A DNA stretch of 64,000 bases from Pseudomonas sp. B21-048 (lineage in GTDB: Bacteria; Pseudomonadota; Gammaproteobacteria; Pseudomonadales; Pseudomonadaceae): NCBI RefSeq assembly GCF_024748615.1, contig NZ_CP087168.1, positions 2,170,001 through 2,234,000 of the forward strand, in the 5' to 3' direction. How positions within the stretch are numbered: the stretch's first letter is position 1; each line of letters begins with the position of its first letter. Positions 1-8,089 of the stretch are shown one piece after another. The position numbers were made by a program, and so were the translations under genes. The notes below the pieces were generated by a model. The model was not told the DNA's origin, made no database searches, and saw nothing but the letters and a program-made list of their open reading frames with translations.

Positions 1-2
1 GC

Positions 3-140
3 ACACCTGAGTCATGGCCGAAGCCGTGGGGCAGGGTGTGGAGCGACCTTGCACCACCGCCCGAAGATCGCCGCACTGCCGCGCATTTGGGCGAACGCGT
101 GGCACGCCTGGCCGAACGAATGGCCCGCACCTCTTATTAA
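3..140 (+). CDS. C-terminal end of a flavodoxin-type NAD(P)H oxidoreductase (partial)
   Basis: An open frame enters from the left edge and stops at TAA 138-140. The 45 visible residues begin TPESWPKPWGRVWSDL and end in an amphipathic helix (GERVARLAERM). This resembles the last helix of WrbA-like flavodoxin-family quinone oxidoreductases, where a flexible proline-rich segment precedes the terminal helix. The FMN-binding part lies outside the window, so the family call is tentative. It stops 35 bp before the next gene and may be co-transcribed with it. Confidence 0.45.
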   Translation, partial: TPESWPKPWGRVWSDLAPPPEDRRTAAHLGERVARLAERMARTSY

Positions 141-175
141 CCGCCGCAAAAAAACCTGCATGAGGAAACATCACG

Positions 176-1000
176 ATGAGCACCTTTACCTCCCGAGACG
201 GCACCGAGATTTACTACAAGGATTGGGGCAGCGGTCAGCCGATCGTCTTCAGCCACGGTTGGCCATTGAACGCCGACAGCTGGGAGTCGCAGATGATCTT
301 CCTGGCCTCCAAAGGGTACCGGGTCATCGCCCATGATCGCCGTGGTCACGGTCGTTCGAGCCAGCCATGGTCCGGCAATGAGATGGACACTTACGCCGAT
401 GACCTGGCGCAACTGATCGAGCATCTGGATCTGCATGATGCCGTCCTGTTCGGCTTCTCCACCGGCGGTGGCGAAGTGGCGCGCTACATCGGTCGCCACG
501 GCACCGGTCGCGTGGCCAAGGCCGGGTTGATTTCCTCGGTGCCGCCGTTGATGCTCAAGACCGAGGCCAACCCCGGCGGCTTGCCGCTGGAAGTGTTCGA
601 TGGCATTCGTCAGGCGTCCCTGGTCGACCGTTCGCAGCTGTACAAGGATCTGGCCAGCGGTCCGTTCTTTGGCTTCAATCGCCCGGGGGCCAAGCCGTCC
701 CAAGGCATGATCGACTGGTTCTGGCTGCAGGGCATGATGTCCGGACACAAGAATGCCTATGACTGCATCAAGGCGTTCTCCGAAACCGACTTCACCGAAG
801 ACCTGAAGAAGTTCGATGTGCCGACCCTGGTGGTGCATGGCGACGATGACCAGGTCGTGCCGATCGAAGCCGCTGGTATCGCTGCGGCGAAACTGGTCAA
901 GGGTTCTACGCTGAAAGTCTACCCGGGGGCGCCCCACGGCCTGACCGATACCCACAAGGACCAACTCAACGAGGATCTGCTGGCGTTCATTAAAGGCTGA
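176..1000 (+). CDS. Alpha/beta hydrolase, non-heme chloroperoxidase/arylesterase-like
   Basis: A 274-residue cytoplasmic alpha/beta-hydrolase with no signal peptide. The oxyanion segment SHGW is near residue 26, the nucleophile elbow G-F-S-T-G places the catalytic serine at S95, the acid lies in HGDDDQVVP (about D225), and the histidine is H254 in GAPHG. Family length is typically 270-280, so it looks complete. AGGAAA about 8 bp upstream supports the ATG. Proteins of this type are annotated as non-heme chloroperoxidases or arylesterases; in vivo most are probably esterases or lactonases. The substrate cannot be read from the sequence. A long hairpin follows the stop. Confidence 0.85.
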   Translation: MSTFTSRDGTEIYYKDWGSGQPIVFSHGWPLNADSWESQMIFLASKGYRVIAHDRRGHGRSSQPWSGNEMDTYADDLAQLIEHLDLHDAVLFGFSTGGGEVARYIGRHGTGRVAKAGLISSVPPLMLKTEANPGGLPLEVFDGIRQASLVDRSQLYKDLASGPFFGFNRPGAKPSQGMIDWFWLQGMMSGHKNAYDCIKAFSETDFTEDLKKFDVPTLVVHGDDDQVVPIEAAGIAAAKLVKGSTLKVYPGAPHGLTDTHKDQLNEDLLAFIKG

Positions 1001-1007
1001 TCAAAAT

Positions 1008-1073
1008 CAAAAGATCGCAGCCACCTGCAGCGCTTACACGGCTATGTGTATACCGCAGGCCTGCGATCTTTTG
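1008..1073. repeat. Long hairpin with 13-bp arms
   Basis: CAAAAGATCGCAG at 1008-1020 pairs perfectly with CTGCGATCTTTTG at 1061-1073, leaving a 40-nt interior. It starts 7 bp after the hydrolase stop and overlaps the end of the AraC remnant. The AAAGATCGCAG core is seen again at about 55431 and 48197, so it is probably one of the dispersed intergenic repeats of fluorescent pseudomonads. It could also act as a bidirectional terminator between the convergent units. Confidence 0.6.
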
Positions 1074-1330
1074 CGCTTGAGCGAGGGCAGGGCACGCACG
1101 GTCCGGCAACGCCAGGCGAACGGTGTAATGCCTTCGCTGCGGATGAAAATATGGGAAAAATGCGCCTGATCACAGAAGCCGCACTCCAGACTGATTTGCG
1201 TCAGGGTCAGGTCTGTATTCTGGATCAATTGCTTGGCCCGCACGATGCGTTGCTGGCCAATCCAGTCTTGCGGCGAGAGGCCGGTGCTGCACTTGAACGC
1301 ACGGGAAAAATGACTGCTGTGCAGAGGGTT
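1034..1330 (-). pseudogene. Remnant of an AraC-family regulator (C-terminal HTH only)
   Basis: The minus strand encodes about 99 residues resembling the second half of an AraC/XylS DNA-binding domain: HSSHFSRAFK, then GLSPQDWIGQQRI, the recognition-helix region LTLTQISLECGFCDQAHFSH and GITPFAWR. An in-frame TGA at 1331-1333 sits directly before the homologous part, and no AraC N-terminal domain or first HTH motif is visible upstream in any frame. The remainder of the gene is lost, so this is a truncated relic. The tail after residue FAWR runs into the adjacent hairpin repeat, giving a nonsense C-terminus. Confidence 0.8.
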
Positions 1331-1518
1331 TCATTCTTGGTCGAGAGGGCTTTGCTTGCGAGTTGAACGTTGTTAATTGCGCAGTCGGGGCCCAAGGGCA
1401 AAAACACCTCAACTGAGCACATCGCTGCAATTCGTACCCGCGCAGGGTCGTGCAAGATTGACCTCTTGTGGCGGACTCGGCTGCTCCGCTTTTTCTGACC
1501 TCGATCAAGGGTGATCTC

Positions 1519-2514
1519 ATGAAGCATTCCAACATTTGCATGCTTGGCGGCCTCGGCCTGGCGTTGGCGCTGATGTCCGGCACCAGCCTGGCCCAGGCAC
1601 CGGCTCAGGTGAACACTCAGGTGCCCGGTTATTACCGGCTCGCGGTCGGCGACTACGAGGTGACGGCGTTGTTCGATGGCTACAACGACCTGTCGCCCAA
1701 ACTGCTCGACGGCCTGAGCCAAAACCAGATCCGCGCGTTGTTGGCGCGTCGCTCGATTGAAACACCGGGCGTGCAAACCGCGTTCAATGCGTTTCTGGTG
1801 AACACCGGCAAACGACTGATTCTGGTCGACACAGGGGCGGGGCAGTGCATCGGCGCCACGGCGGGTCAGCTGTCGGCGAACATGAAAGCCGCCGGTTATC
1901 AGCCGGAACAGGTCGACACCATCCTGCTCACCCACTTGCATCTGGATCATGTGTGCGGGTTGGTGGACGGGCAGCAGAAACCAGTGTTCGCCAACGCAAC
2001 GGTCTACGCGGCCAAGGCCGAAGCCGATTACTGGCTTGACCCGCAGGCCATGGCCAAGGCGCCGGCCGGTGCCAGGGAATTTTTCAAGATCGCCCAGGAC
2101 TCCACCGCGCCGTACATCGCCGCTGGCCGCTTCAAGACCTTTACTGTCGGGCAGTCGCCAGTGCCGGGCGTCGTCGATGCCGAGCTGGAAGCCGGGCACA
2201 CACCGGGCAGTACCACCTATCGGTTCAATTCCCAGGGCCAGAGTATTTTGTTCATGGGCGATCTGGTGCATAACCTGGCGGTGCAGTTCGAGCATCCCGA
2301 GGTATCGATTCATTTCGATGTCGACAGCCAACAAGCGATCAAGAGCCGCGCCAAGGTTTTCAGCGATGCGGCGGCCAGCAAGATCTGGGTCACGGCGGCG
2401 CATTTGCCGTTTCCAGGGGTCGGCCATATCACTGCGGTGGGCAAGCATTTCCAGTGGGTGCCCATCGAGTACGGGCCTTACAAACGAGCGACGAAAGTGC
2501 CTTTGATCGAGTAA
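1519..2514 (+). CDS. Exported metallo-beta-lactamase-fold hydrolase
   Basis: A 331-residue protein with a Sec signal peptide (hydrophobic core about residues 10-22, AQA cleavage site) followed by an MBL fold. The metal motif H139-L-H-L-D143-H144 is intact; later ligands are probably the histidine in EAGHTPG and the aspartate in FMGDLVH. It is periplasmic and likely hydrolyses an ester, lactone or similar substrate; it aligns best by eye with the quorum-quenching-lactonase-like MBL group, but the substrate is unknown. AAGGG just upstream chooses ATG 1519 over an in-frame ATG 51 bp earlier, which would bury the signal peptide. A LysR gene follows on the same strand. Confidence 0.85.
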   Translation: MKHSNICMLGGLGLALALMSGTSLAQAPAQVNTQVPGYYRLAVGDYEVTALFDGYNDLSPKLLDGLSQNQIRALLARRSIETPGVQTAFNAFLVNTGKRLILVDTGAGQCIGATAGQLSANMKAAGYQPEQVDTILLTHLHLDHVCGLVDGQQKPVFANATVYAAKAEADYWLDPQAMAKAPAGAREFFKIAQDSTAPYIAAGRFKTFTVGQSPVPGVVDAELEAGHTPGSTTYRFNSQGQSILFMGDLVHNLAVQFEHPEVSIHFDVDSQQAIKSRAKVFSDAAASKIWVTAAHLPFPGVGHITAVGKHFQWVPIEYGPYKRATKVPLIE

Positions 2515-2561
2515 AGTCCGACAGATTCGCGCCTGGCTGAACACAAAAGGGAACCGTGCCC

Positions 2562-3485
2562 ATGAACCGTAACGATCTGCGCCGCGTCGACATGAACCTG
2601 CTGGTGATTTTCGAAGCCTTGATGTTCGAAAAGAACCTGACCCGGGTCGCCGAGAAACTGTTCATGGGCCAGCCGGCGGTGAGCGCTGCGCTGGGGCGGT
2701 TGCGTGATTTGTTCGACGATCCGTTGTTGCTGCGCAACGGTCGCGGGATGGAGCCGACGGCACGGGCGCTGGCGATTCTCAAGGAATTGCAACCGGCAAT
2801 GGACACTATCTCGGGGGCCGTCAGCCGCGCCAAGGAATTCGCCCCGACGACCAGCTGCGACGTGTTTCGCATCGGGCTATCGGACGATGCCGAGTTCGGT
2901 CTGTTCCCACCGTTGCTCCGGCAACTGCAAGAAGAAGCACCGGGAATCGTGGTCGTGGTACGCCGCGCCAATTACCTGCTGATGCCGGCATTACTAGCCT
3001 CCGGGGAAATTTCGGTGGGCGTCAGTTACACCACCGATCTGCCGGCCAACGCCAAACGCAAGACGCTGCGCGACATCCCGTGCAAAGTACTGCGCGGCGA
3101 CAACCGCCCAGAACCGCTGACCCTGGACGATTACTGTGCGCGGCCCCATGCGATGGTGTCGTTTTCCGGTGACCTGAGCGGCAACATTGATGTGGATCTG
3201 GCCAAGGTCGGGCGCACACGACGCGTTGTGCTTGGGGTGCCGCAATTCAGTGGGTTACGCGCGTTGCTCGCCGGCACCGAGATGATCGCCACTGTCCCCG
3301 ATTACGCAGCCTGCGCGTTGGTTGAGGGATGTGCCTTGCGTGCCGAAGATCCACCGTTCCCTATCGATGCTGCGCAATTGTCGATGGCCTGGAGCGGGGT
3401 GCACGACAACGATCCGGCGGAGCGCTGGTTGCGCTCGCGTATCAGTCAGTTCATGTCTGAGCCCCTGAAAATACCGGCCCCGTGA
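2562..3485 (+). CDS. LysR-family transcriptional regulator
   Basis: A 307-residue LysR regulator. The N-terminal winged HTH covers about residues 10-68 (VDMNLLVIFEALMFEKNLTRVAEKL, then GQPAVSAALGRLRDLF), followed by a periplasmic-binding-protein-like effector domain. The FDDPLLLRNGRGM segment is typical of the NodD/LinR/nitroaromatic branch. AAAAGGGAA 8 bp before ATG 2562 makes it the better start than GTG 2556. It follows the MBL gene by 47 bp, so it may regulate that gene, but no operator was recognised. Confidence 0.88.
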   Translation: MNRNDLRRVDMNLLVIFEALMFEKNLTRVAEKLFMGQPAVSAALGRLRDLFDDPLLLRNGRGMEPTARALAILKELQPAMDTISGAVSRAKEFAPTTSCDVFRIGLSDDAEFGLFPPLLRQLQEEAPGIVVVVRRANYLLMPALLASGEISVGVSYTTDLPANAKRKTLRDIPCKVLRGDNRPEPLTLDDYCARPHAMVSFSGDLSGNIDVDLAKVGRTRRVVLGVPQFSGLRALLAGTEMIATVPDYAACALVEGCALRAEDPPFPIDAAQLSMAWSGVHDNDPAERWLRSRISQFMSEPLKIPAP

Positions 3486-3510
3486 TTCTTATGGCCTGAC
3501 AGCCGACCTG

Positions 3511-3548
3511 AACCTGTGGCGAGGGAGCAAGCTCCCTCGCCACAGGTT
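3511..3548. repeat. Perfect palindromic REP-type hairpin
   Basis: Arms AACCTGTGGCGAGGGAGC (3511-3528) and its exact complement (3531-3548) are separated by two bases. GTGGCGAGGGAGC/GCTCCCTCGCC is the classic REP core of fluorescent pseudomonads. A diverged half element (GGGCTTGCTCGCTCCCACAGG) follows at about 3588-3608. It lies after the LysR gene and may stabilise or terminate that transcript. Confidence 0.75.
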
Positions 3549-3719
3549 ACTCATCGCTTGTTCTATCGCTTGACTGACTGACATTAGGGCTTGCTCGCTC
3601 CCACAGGGTGTTGTGTCGTTCCGGCGTTCAGCCTGTTGAGCAAAGAGAGCACGTACATTCAATTTTTCCCTACCCCGCAGCGGCACTATTAAGGCCAATG
3701 ATCAATCAAGGGTAGGCCC

Positions 3720-4138
3720 ATGAACACTTCGCGATGGAATGAACAGGCTCAAGATTTCGGGCTGCTGTTTCTGCGGATTAGCGGCGGGCTGTTTCTGTTG
3801 TGCGGGTGTACGGCTTGCCCAAGCTGCTGGACTTCAACGCCCAGCTGCAACTGATCGAAGACCCCTTTCATCTCGGTGCCCACCTCACCTTGAGCCTGGC
3901 GATTTTCGCCGAAGTGCTGTGCCCGCTGCTGATCGTCGCCGGGGTACTGGTGCGTTTGGCGTGCTTGCCTATTCTGTTTGTGCTGCTGGTGGCGCTGTTG
4001 ATTGTGCATCCGCAATGGAGCGTGGCCGAAGGGCAGTTTGGCTGGCTGCTGTTGATCCTGTTCACCAGTGTGTTTATCGCCGGGCCGGGACGGCTGGCGC
4101 TCAATGTCCGTTTGCCCGGAGTGCTCCGTTATGTCTGA
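3720..4138 (+). pseudogene. DoxX-family membrane protein, frameshifted
   Basis: Starting at ATG 3720 the frame reads MNTSRWNEQAQDFGLLFLRI then SGGLFLL, a normal DoxX N-terminus with its first membrane helix. After about 3798 the family sequence continues one frame over: VYGLPKLLDFNAQLQL, then three further hydrophobic helices, ending at TGA 4136-4138. Inserting one base near 3798-3801 restores a single protein of about 139 residues with four transmembrane segments, the family size. Either the gene is inactivated by a 1-bp deletion or this is a sequencing error. A GTG at 3800 would give only an N-terminally truncated 112-residue product. It overlaps the next gene by 8 bp. Confidence 0.75.
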
Positions 4139-4733
4139 AGCCCAAACTCAAAAAGCGCCGGGGTCCGATGAGATCGTGACGCTGATCATCAAGCACCGGG
4201 TCAAGGCCGGTTTCGAAGCCGCCTATGAAGCCTGGCTGCGCAACATCGTCAGCGTAGCGGGGCGCGCGGAAGGACATTTGGGCGTGGACGTGATCCGCGG
4301 CAAGAACGGTGGCCTCGACATGTTCACCTGCGTGCTGCGTTTTTGCTCCACCGAGGCGATGCAGCGCTGGCTCGACTCGCCGCAACGCCAGGCACAGGTC
4401 GACGAAGCCGCGCCGATGCTCGCCGACGGCGACCAGACCGAGGTCAACCCGGTCAATGAATTCTGGTTCTCGCCGCTGGCTGAAGGCTCGCCGCCGCCAC
4501 GCTGGAAGCAGGCTGTGGTGACGTTGCTGGTGATCCTGCCGCACACCTTGCTGGTGCCGCTGCTCTGGAGGCCGTTGCTGCAGCTCAATGCATTCCTGTC
4601 CAACTACGTGGTCGTCACGTTTCTGATCACCCTGACCATTGTGCTGTCGGTGGTGTACGTCTTTATGCCGCTGGCCACGCGCCTGTTCGCGCCGTGGCTG
4701 GAAGCCGGCCGGTCCCATTCCACACAGCCTTAA
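4131..4733 (+). CDS. Antibiotic-biosynthesis-monooxygenase domain protein with membrane tail
   Basis: A 200-residue protein. Residues about 14-105 form a ferredoxin-like ABM domain (TLIIKHRVKAGFEAAYEAWL, then AEGHLGVDVIRG and a helix ending in RWLDSP); residues about 125-190 carry two hydrophobic helices, probably inner-membrane. This ABM plus two-helix architecture is common in proteobacterial hypothetical proteins whose reaction is unknown. The start ATG lies inside the end of the DoxX gene (ATGTCTGA overlap), implying translational coupling and a joint envelope or redox role. An amidohydrolase remnant begins 10 bp after the stop. Confidence 0.75.
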   Translation: MSEAQTQKAPGSDEIVTLIIKHRVKAGFEAAYEAWLRNIVSVAGRAEGHLGVDVIRGKNGGLDMFTCVLRFCSTEAMQRWLDSPQRQAQVDEAAPMLADGDQTEVNPVNEFWFSPLAEGSPPPRWKQAVVTLLVILPHTLLVPLLWRPLLQLNAFLSNYVVVTFLITLTIVLSVVYVFMPLATRLFAPWLEAGRSHSTQP

Positions 4734-4742
4734 GGAAACGCG

Positions 4743-5566
4743 ATGAACGCCGATCTGATTCTATTCAATGGCCAATTTCATACCGTAGACCGCGAAAAAC
4801 CGCTCGCCAACGCCGTGGCGATCCGCGACGGTCGCTTCGTCGCGGTGGGCACCGATGCCGAAGCCATGGCCTTGCGTGGTTCGGGCACGCAGGTCATTGA
4901 TCTCAAGGGCCGTTGCGTCATTCCCGGCCTCAACGACTCGCACCTGCACCTGATCCGTGGCGGTTTGAACTACAACCTCGAACTGCGCTGGGAAGGCGTG
5001 CCGTCGCTGGCCGATGCGCTGCGCATGCTCAAGGATCAGGCCGACCGCACGCCGACGCCGCAGTGGGTGCGGGTGGTCGGTGGCTGGAACGAATTCCAGT
5101 TCGCCGAAAAACGCATGCCGACCCTCGAAGAACTCAATCAGGCGGCACCGGACACCCCGGTGTTCGTACTGCACTTATATGACCGTGCGCTGCTCAACCG
5201 CGCCGCGTTGCGCGTCGCCGGTTACACCCGTGACACGCCGAACCCGCCGGGTGGCGAGATTGTGCGTGATGCCAACGGCAACCCGACCGGGATGCTGGTG
5301 GCGCGGCCGAACGCGATGGTTCTGTACTCGACCCTGGCCAAGGGGCCGAAGTTGCCGCTGGAATATCAAGTCAACTCGACCCGCCAGTTCATGCGCGAAC
5401 TCAATCGCCTCGGCCTGACCAGTGCGATCGATGCCGGCGGCGGTTTTCAGAACTACCCAGACGATTATCAGGTGATCGAGCAGTTGGCCAAGGACGAGCA
5501 ACTGACCATCCGCATCGCCTACAACCTGTTCACGCAGAAGCCCAAGGAAGAACTCAGCGATTTCCA
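4743..5566 (+). pseudogene. YtcJ-like amidohydrolase, 3' truncated
   Basis: The first about 274 residues match a metal-dependent amidohydrolase of the YtcJ/imidazolonepropionase-like superfamily: an N-terminal beta-sandwich strand set (ADLILFNGQFHTVD), the metal motif H67-L-H69 in PGLNDSHLHL, and barrel strands to KEELSDFQ. YtcJ proteins are usually 540-620 residues. Here the family sequence ends abruptly near 5566, and the frame continues into an arginine/serine-rich nonsense tail to 5654 that reads through a different gene in the wrong frame. The later metal ligands and catalytic aspartate are missing, so it should be inactive. The start has AAGGAAACGCG upstream. Confidence 0.85.
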
Positions 5567-5977
5567 GAACTTGAGCAGTTCCCGCACGCGCCGTTTATCG
5601 CGCGCCCGGGCCAGATCAACGCCTGGGACAACGAAGACTTCGTTAAAGCCGTGAAGGCCACCGGCCGCAAGCAACTGATCATTGCCGGTGTAGTGACTGA
5701 CGTGTGTGTGGCGTTCCCGACCCTGTCGGCGCTGGCTGAAGGTTTTGAAGTGTTCGTGGTCACCGACGCCTCCGGCACCTTCAACACGACCGTGCAACAA
5801 GCCTCCTGGGCGCGCATGGCGGCGGCCGGTGCACAACTGATGAACTGGTTCTCAGTGGCCTGTGAGCTGCAGGGCGACTGGCGCAATGACATGGAAGGCT
5901 TGGCCAACCTGCTATCGCAGCGCATTCCGAACTACCGCAACCTGATCAACAGCTATACGACGTTCACCGCGAAGTAA
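5555..5977 (+). pseudogene. Isochorismatase-family hydrolase, 5' truncated
   Basis: From about 5564 another frame encodes the C-terminal two thirds of a YcaC-like isochorismatase hydrolase: PELEQFPHAPFIARPGQ, INAWDNEDFVKAV, then the nucleophile strand AGVVTDVCVAF with its catalytic cysteine, and a normal C-terminus ending YTTFTAK. YcaC proteins are about 208 residues; only about 138 remain, and the first catalytic aspartate strand is absent. There is no start codon or ribosome site for this frame. The gene was apparently fused to the amidohydrolase by a deletion that removed the end of one gene and the beginning of the other. Confidence 0.85.
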
Positions 5978-5985
5978 GATGAACG

Positions 5986-6010
5986 GCTGCCGGTTTCGAT
6001 CGGCAGCTTT
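5986..6010 (+). terminator. Probable rho-independent terminator
   Basis: GCTGCCG (5986-5992) and CGGCAGC (6001-6007) form a 7-bp stem around an 8-nt loop, followed by TTT and an A/T-rich run. It lies 9 bp after the isochorismatase stop. Confidence 0.6.
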
Positions 6011-6014
6011 AAAA

Positions 6015-6050
6015 GATCTTTTGATCTTTTGATCTTTTGATCTTTTGATT
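6015..6050. repeat. Tandem 8-bp repeat GATCTTTT x4
   Basis: GATCTTTT is repeated exactly four times (6015-6046) and starts a fifth time. It lies between the isochorismatase remnant and a LysR gene, about 65-100 bp before that gene's start. Copy number of such a short repeat can change by slippage. Confidence 0.85.
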
Positions 6051-6111
6051 TGGGAAGCCGGGAACGGTAAAAACGGCTATAAAGCGTTTGACTGTCAATC
6101 AGAGCGCGACA

Positions 6112-7017
6112 ATGAACCCGTTCGAAGACATGCGTATTTTTTGCCAGGTCATGGACTCTGGCAGCTTCACGGCGGCAGCCGATCAATTAGGGCTGTCCAA
6201 GCAGTTCGTCAGCCGCCGCCTGATGCAACTGGAAGAGCGCCTTGGTGTGCGCCTGCTCAACCGTTCGACCCGACGGCTGGACATCACGCCGCTGGGGCAG
6301 AGTTATTACGAATCGGCCCTGCGCCTGCTCAGCGAAGTCGAACAAGTGGAGCAGGGCATCGCCGACCAGACCACCGAACCGCGCGGCACTATTCGCCTGA
6401 GTGCGCCGCTGTCGTTTGCCGTCACGCATTTGGGCAGTCTGTTACCCGTGTTTTTGCAACGCTATCGCGACGTCGCCGTTGAAATCGACTTGAGCGATCG
6501 TCCGGTGGACTTGCTCGGTGAAGGTTACGATTTGGCATTGCGCATCGGCGTGCTGGAAGACTCTACGCTGATCGCCCGACGCATTGCCTCTATCGAGCGG
6601 CTGTACTGCGCGAGTCCGACGTATCTGGCCGAGCGTGGCACGCCGCTTGAACCGGAAGATTTGCACACCCACGATTGCCTGCCATACGGCCACGGGCGTC
6701 AGGTGCAATGGCGTTTCGAGGGACGGGGCAAGCCGCTGATCGTCAATGTCAGCGGGCGAATGCGGGTCAACAACGGTGAGTTGCTCAAGGACGCGGCCAT
6801 CGCCGGCATGGGAATTACGTACCTGCCGACCTTCATCGTCGGTTCCGCCCTGCAGGACGGCCGACTGGTGCCAGTGCTGGAGGATTTTCGCCCCGGGCCG
6901 CTGACCTTGTCGGCGGTCTACCCGCAACATCGTCAGGGTTCGCGACCGGTGCGGGCGCTGATCGAGTTCTTGCGTGAGCAGTTGAATCAACGCGAAGAGG
7001 GTTTGCCCCTCCGGTGA
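6112..7017 (+). CDS. LysR-family transcriptional regulator (DmlR/YafC-like)
   Basis: A 301-residue LysR protein. The HTH occupies residues 1-60 (MNPFEDMRIFCQVMDSGSFT, then LGLSKQFVSRRLMQLEERLG), with the RSTRRLDITPLG turn characteristic of the CrgA/DmlR branch; residues about 90-295 form the effector domain (GTIRLSAPLSFA). ATG 6112 is preferred to the in-frame ATG at 6088 because LysR proteins of this branch begin at MNPF or close to it. It lies downstream of two degraded catabolic genes on the same strand, so its original target may be lost. Confidence 0.87.
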   Translation: MNPFEDMRIFCQVMDSGSFTAAADQLGLSKQFVSRRLMQLEERLGVRLLNRSTRRLDITPLGQSYYESALRLLSEVEQVEQGIADQTTEPRGTIRLSAPLSFAVTHLGSLLPVFLQRYRDVAVEIDLSDRPVDLLGEGYDLALRIGVLEDSTLIARRIASIERLYCASPTYLAERGTPLEPEDLHTHDCLPYGHGRQVQWRFEGRGKPLIVNVSGRMRVNNGELLKDAAIAGMGITYLPTFIVGSALQDGRLVPVLEDFRPGPLTLSAVYPQHRQGSRPVRALIEFLREQLNQREEGLPLR

Positions 7018-7110
7018 TTACAAGATCGCAACAAAACTCGAATGGTGGTTTTCCTGACGCTGATCCAGACTCGTGCCGGCCAATCAAAGGCCCGAACTCT
7101 GGAGTGTGCA

Positions 7111-7917
7111 ATGGAAATGCCGACAAAAGAAAAAGCCATCGCCAGCAATCGCGATGCGTGGAATGACTCCGCCCGACACCACAAAGATACCCCTGAGTGG
7201 CCGGCCTGTTTGAGTGCCGTGAGCCATGGCGATTTTTCCTGCCTGGATGACACCCTCACCGGGTTGCTCCAACAGGTCGGCGTCGATGGCAAGGATGTGG
7301 TGCAACTGGGCTGCAACAACGGGCGCGAAAGTCTTTCGCTGTTTGCCCTCGGGGCCCGTCGTGTCGTGGGCATTGATCAGTCGCAGGCCTTTCTCGATCA
7401 GGCCCGGGAGCTGGCATCCCGTTCGCCCCATGAGCCCGAATTCATCGAGGCTGATATCCATCGCTTGCCGACTGATCTTCACCAGCGCTTCGATGTGGCG
7501 CTGATCACCATCGGCGTATTGAACTGGATGCCGGACATCGCCGAATTCTTACGCCATGTCGCGCAAACCCTCAGACCTGGTGGCGCTCTTGTGGTGTACG
7601 AAACCCACCCGTTCCTGGAAATGTTCGACCCCGAGTCAGCCGATCCCTATCGCCCGGACAGCTCGTATTTTCGCAGCGAACCTTTCATCCAGAATCAGCC
7701 GATCGTCTACGAAGGCAAAGTCGAACAGCAGGTCTCGGCATCCTACTGGTTCGTCCACCCCCTGGGGGCCATCTTCACCGGTGCCGTTGAGGCAGGGTTG
7801 CGGATTAGCCATTTCAAGGAGTACCCGCATTCCAATCGCGAAGAACTCTATGATCGGTATCAGCACCAAAAGGCGCAGTTGCCATTGTGTTACACGTTGG
7901 TGGCGCTGAAGCGCTGA
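7111..7917 (+). CDS. Class I SAM-dependent methyltransferase
   Basis: A 268-residue methyltransferase. The SAM-binding motif I is the glycine-containing loop in VVQLGCNNGRESLSL near residue 66, followed by an acidic strand end (VVGIDQSQ), motif II near ITIGVLNWMPD and motif III LRPGGALVVYETHP. This is the Methyltransf_11/25 type; the substrate cannot be deduced. TGGAGTG before ATG 7111 supports this start over a non-canonical upstream ATG at 7042. It stands alone between a LysR gene and the exopolysaccharide locus. Confidence 0.85.
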   Translation: MEMPTKEKAIASNRDAWNDSARHHKDTPEWPACLSAVSHGDFSCLDDTLTGLLQQVGVDGKDVVQLGCNNGRESLSLFALGARRVVGIDQSQAFLDQARELASRSPHEPEFIEADIHRLPTDLHQRFDVALITIGVLNWMPDIAEFLRHVAQTLRPGGALVVYETHPFLEMFDPESADPYRPDSSYFRSEPFIQNQPIVYEGKVEQQVSASYWFVHPLGAIFTGAVEAGLRISHFKEYPHSNREELYDRYQHQKAQLPLCYTLVALKR

Positions 7918-7959
7918 GTTTCGGATTCTAGAAATGAGTTGCGCTGTCTGACGCCTTCG

Positions 7960-8035
7960 CGGGCCAGCCACGCTCCCACAGGTTCAGCGCAATCCAATGT
8001 GGGAGCGAGCTTGCTCCGGGCGGCGAATCCGACGA
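7960..8035. repeat. REP-type repeat pair
   Basis: Two inverted REP-like cores face each other: GCCACGCTCCCACAGG at about 7969-7984 and AATGTGGGAGCGAGCTTGCT at about 7995-8014, followed by the usual CCGGGCGGCG tail. They sit in the space between the convergent methyltransferase and the last gene of the exopolysaccharide operon. Confidence 0.6.
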
Positions 8036-8089
8036 TGGCGGCGACACAGTCCTCAATCAAACAACGGCAATCGCTCCCACCAGCCAAAA

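Noticed and set aside
1225..2544. Long minus-strand frame of 439 codons opposite the metallo-beta-lactamase gene
   Set aside because: It is antisense to a gene with a clear signal peptide and metal motif, has no family features and is rich in H/Q/R, as is usual for antisense frames in high-GC DNA. Only its last part touches the AraC remnant, in the wrong frame.
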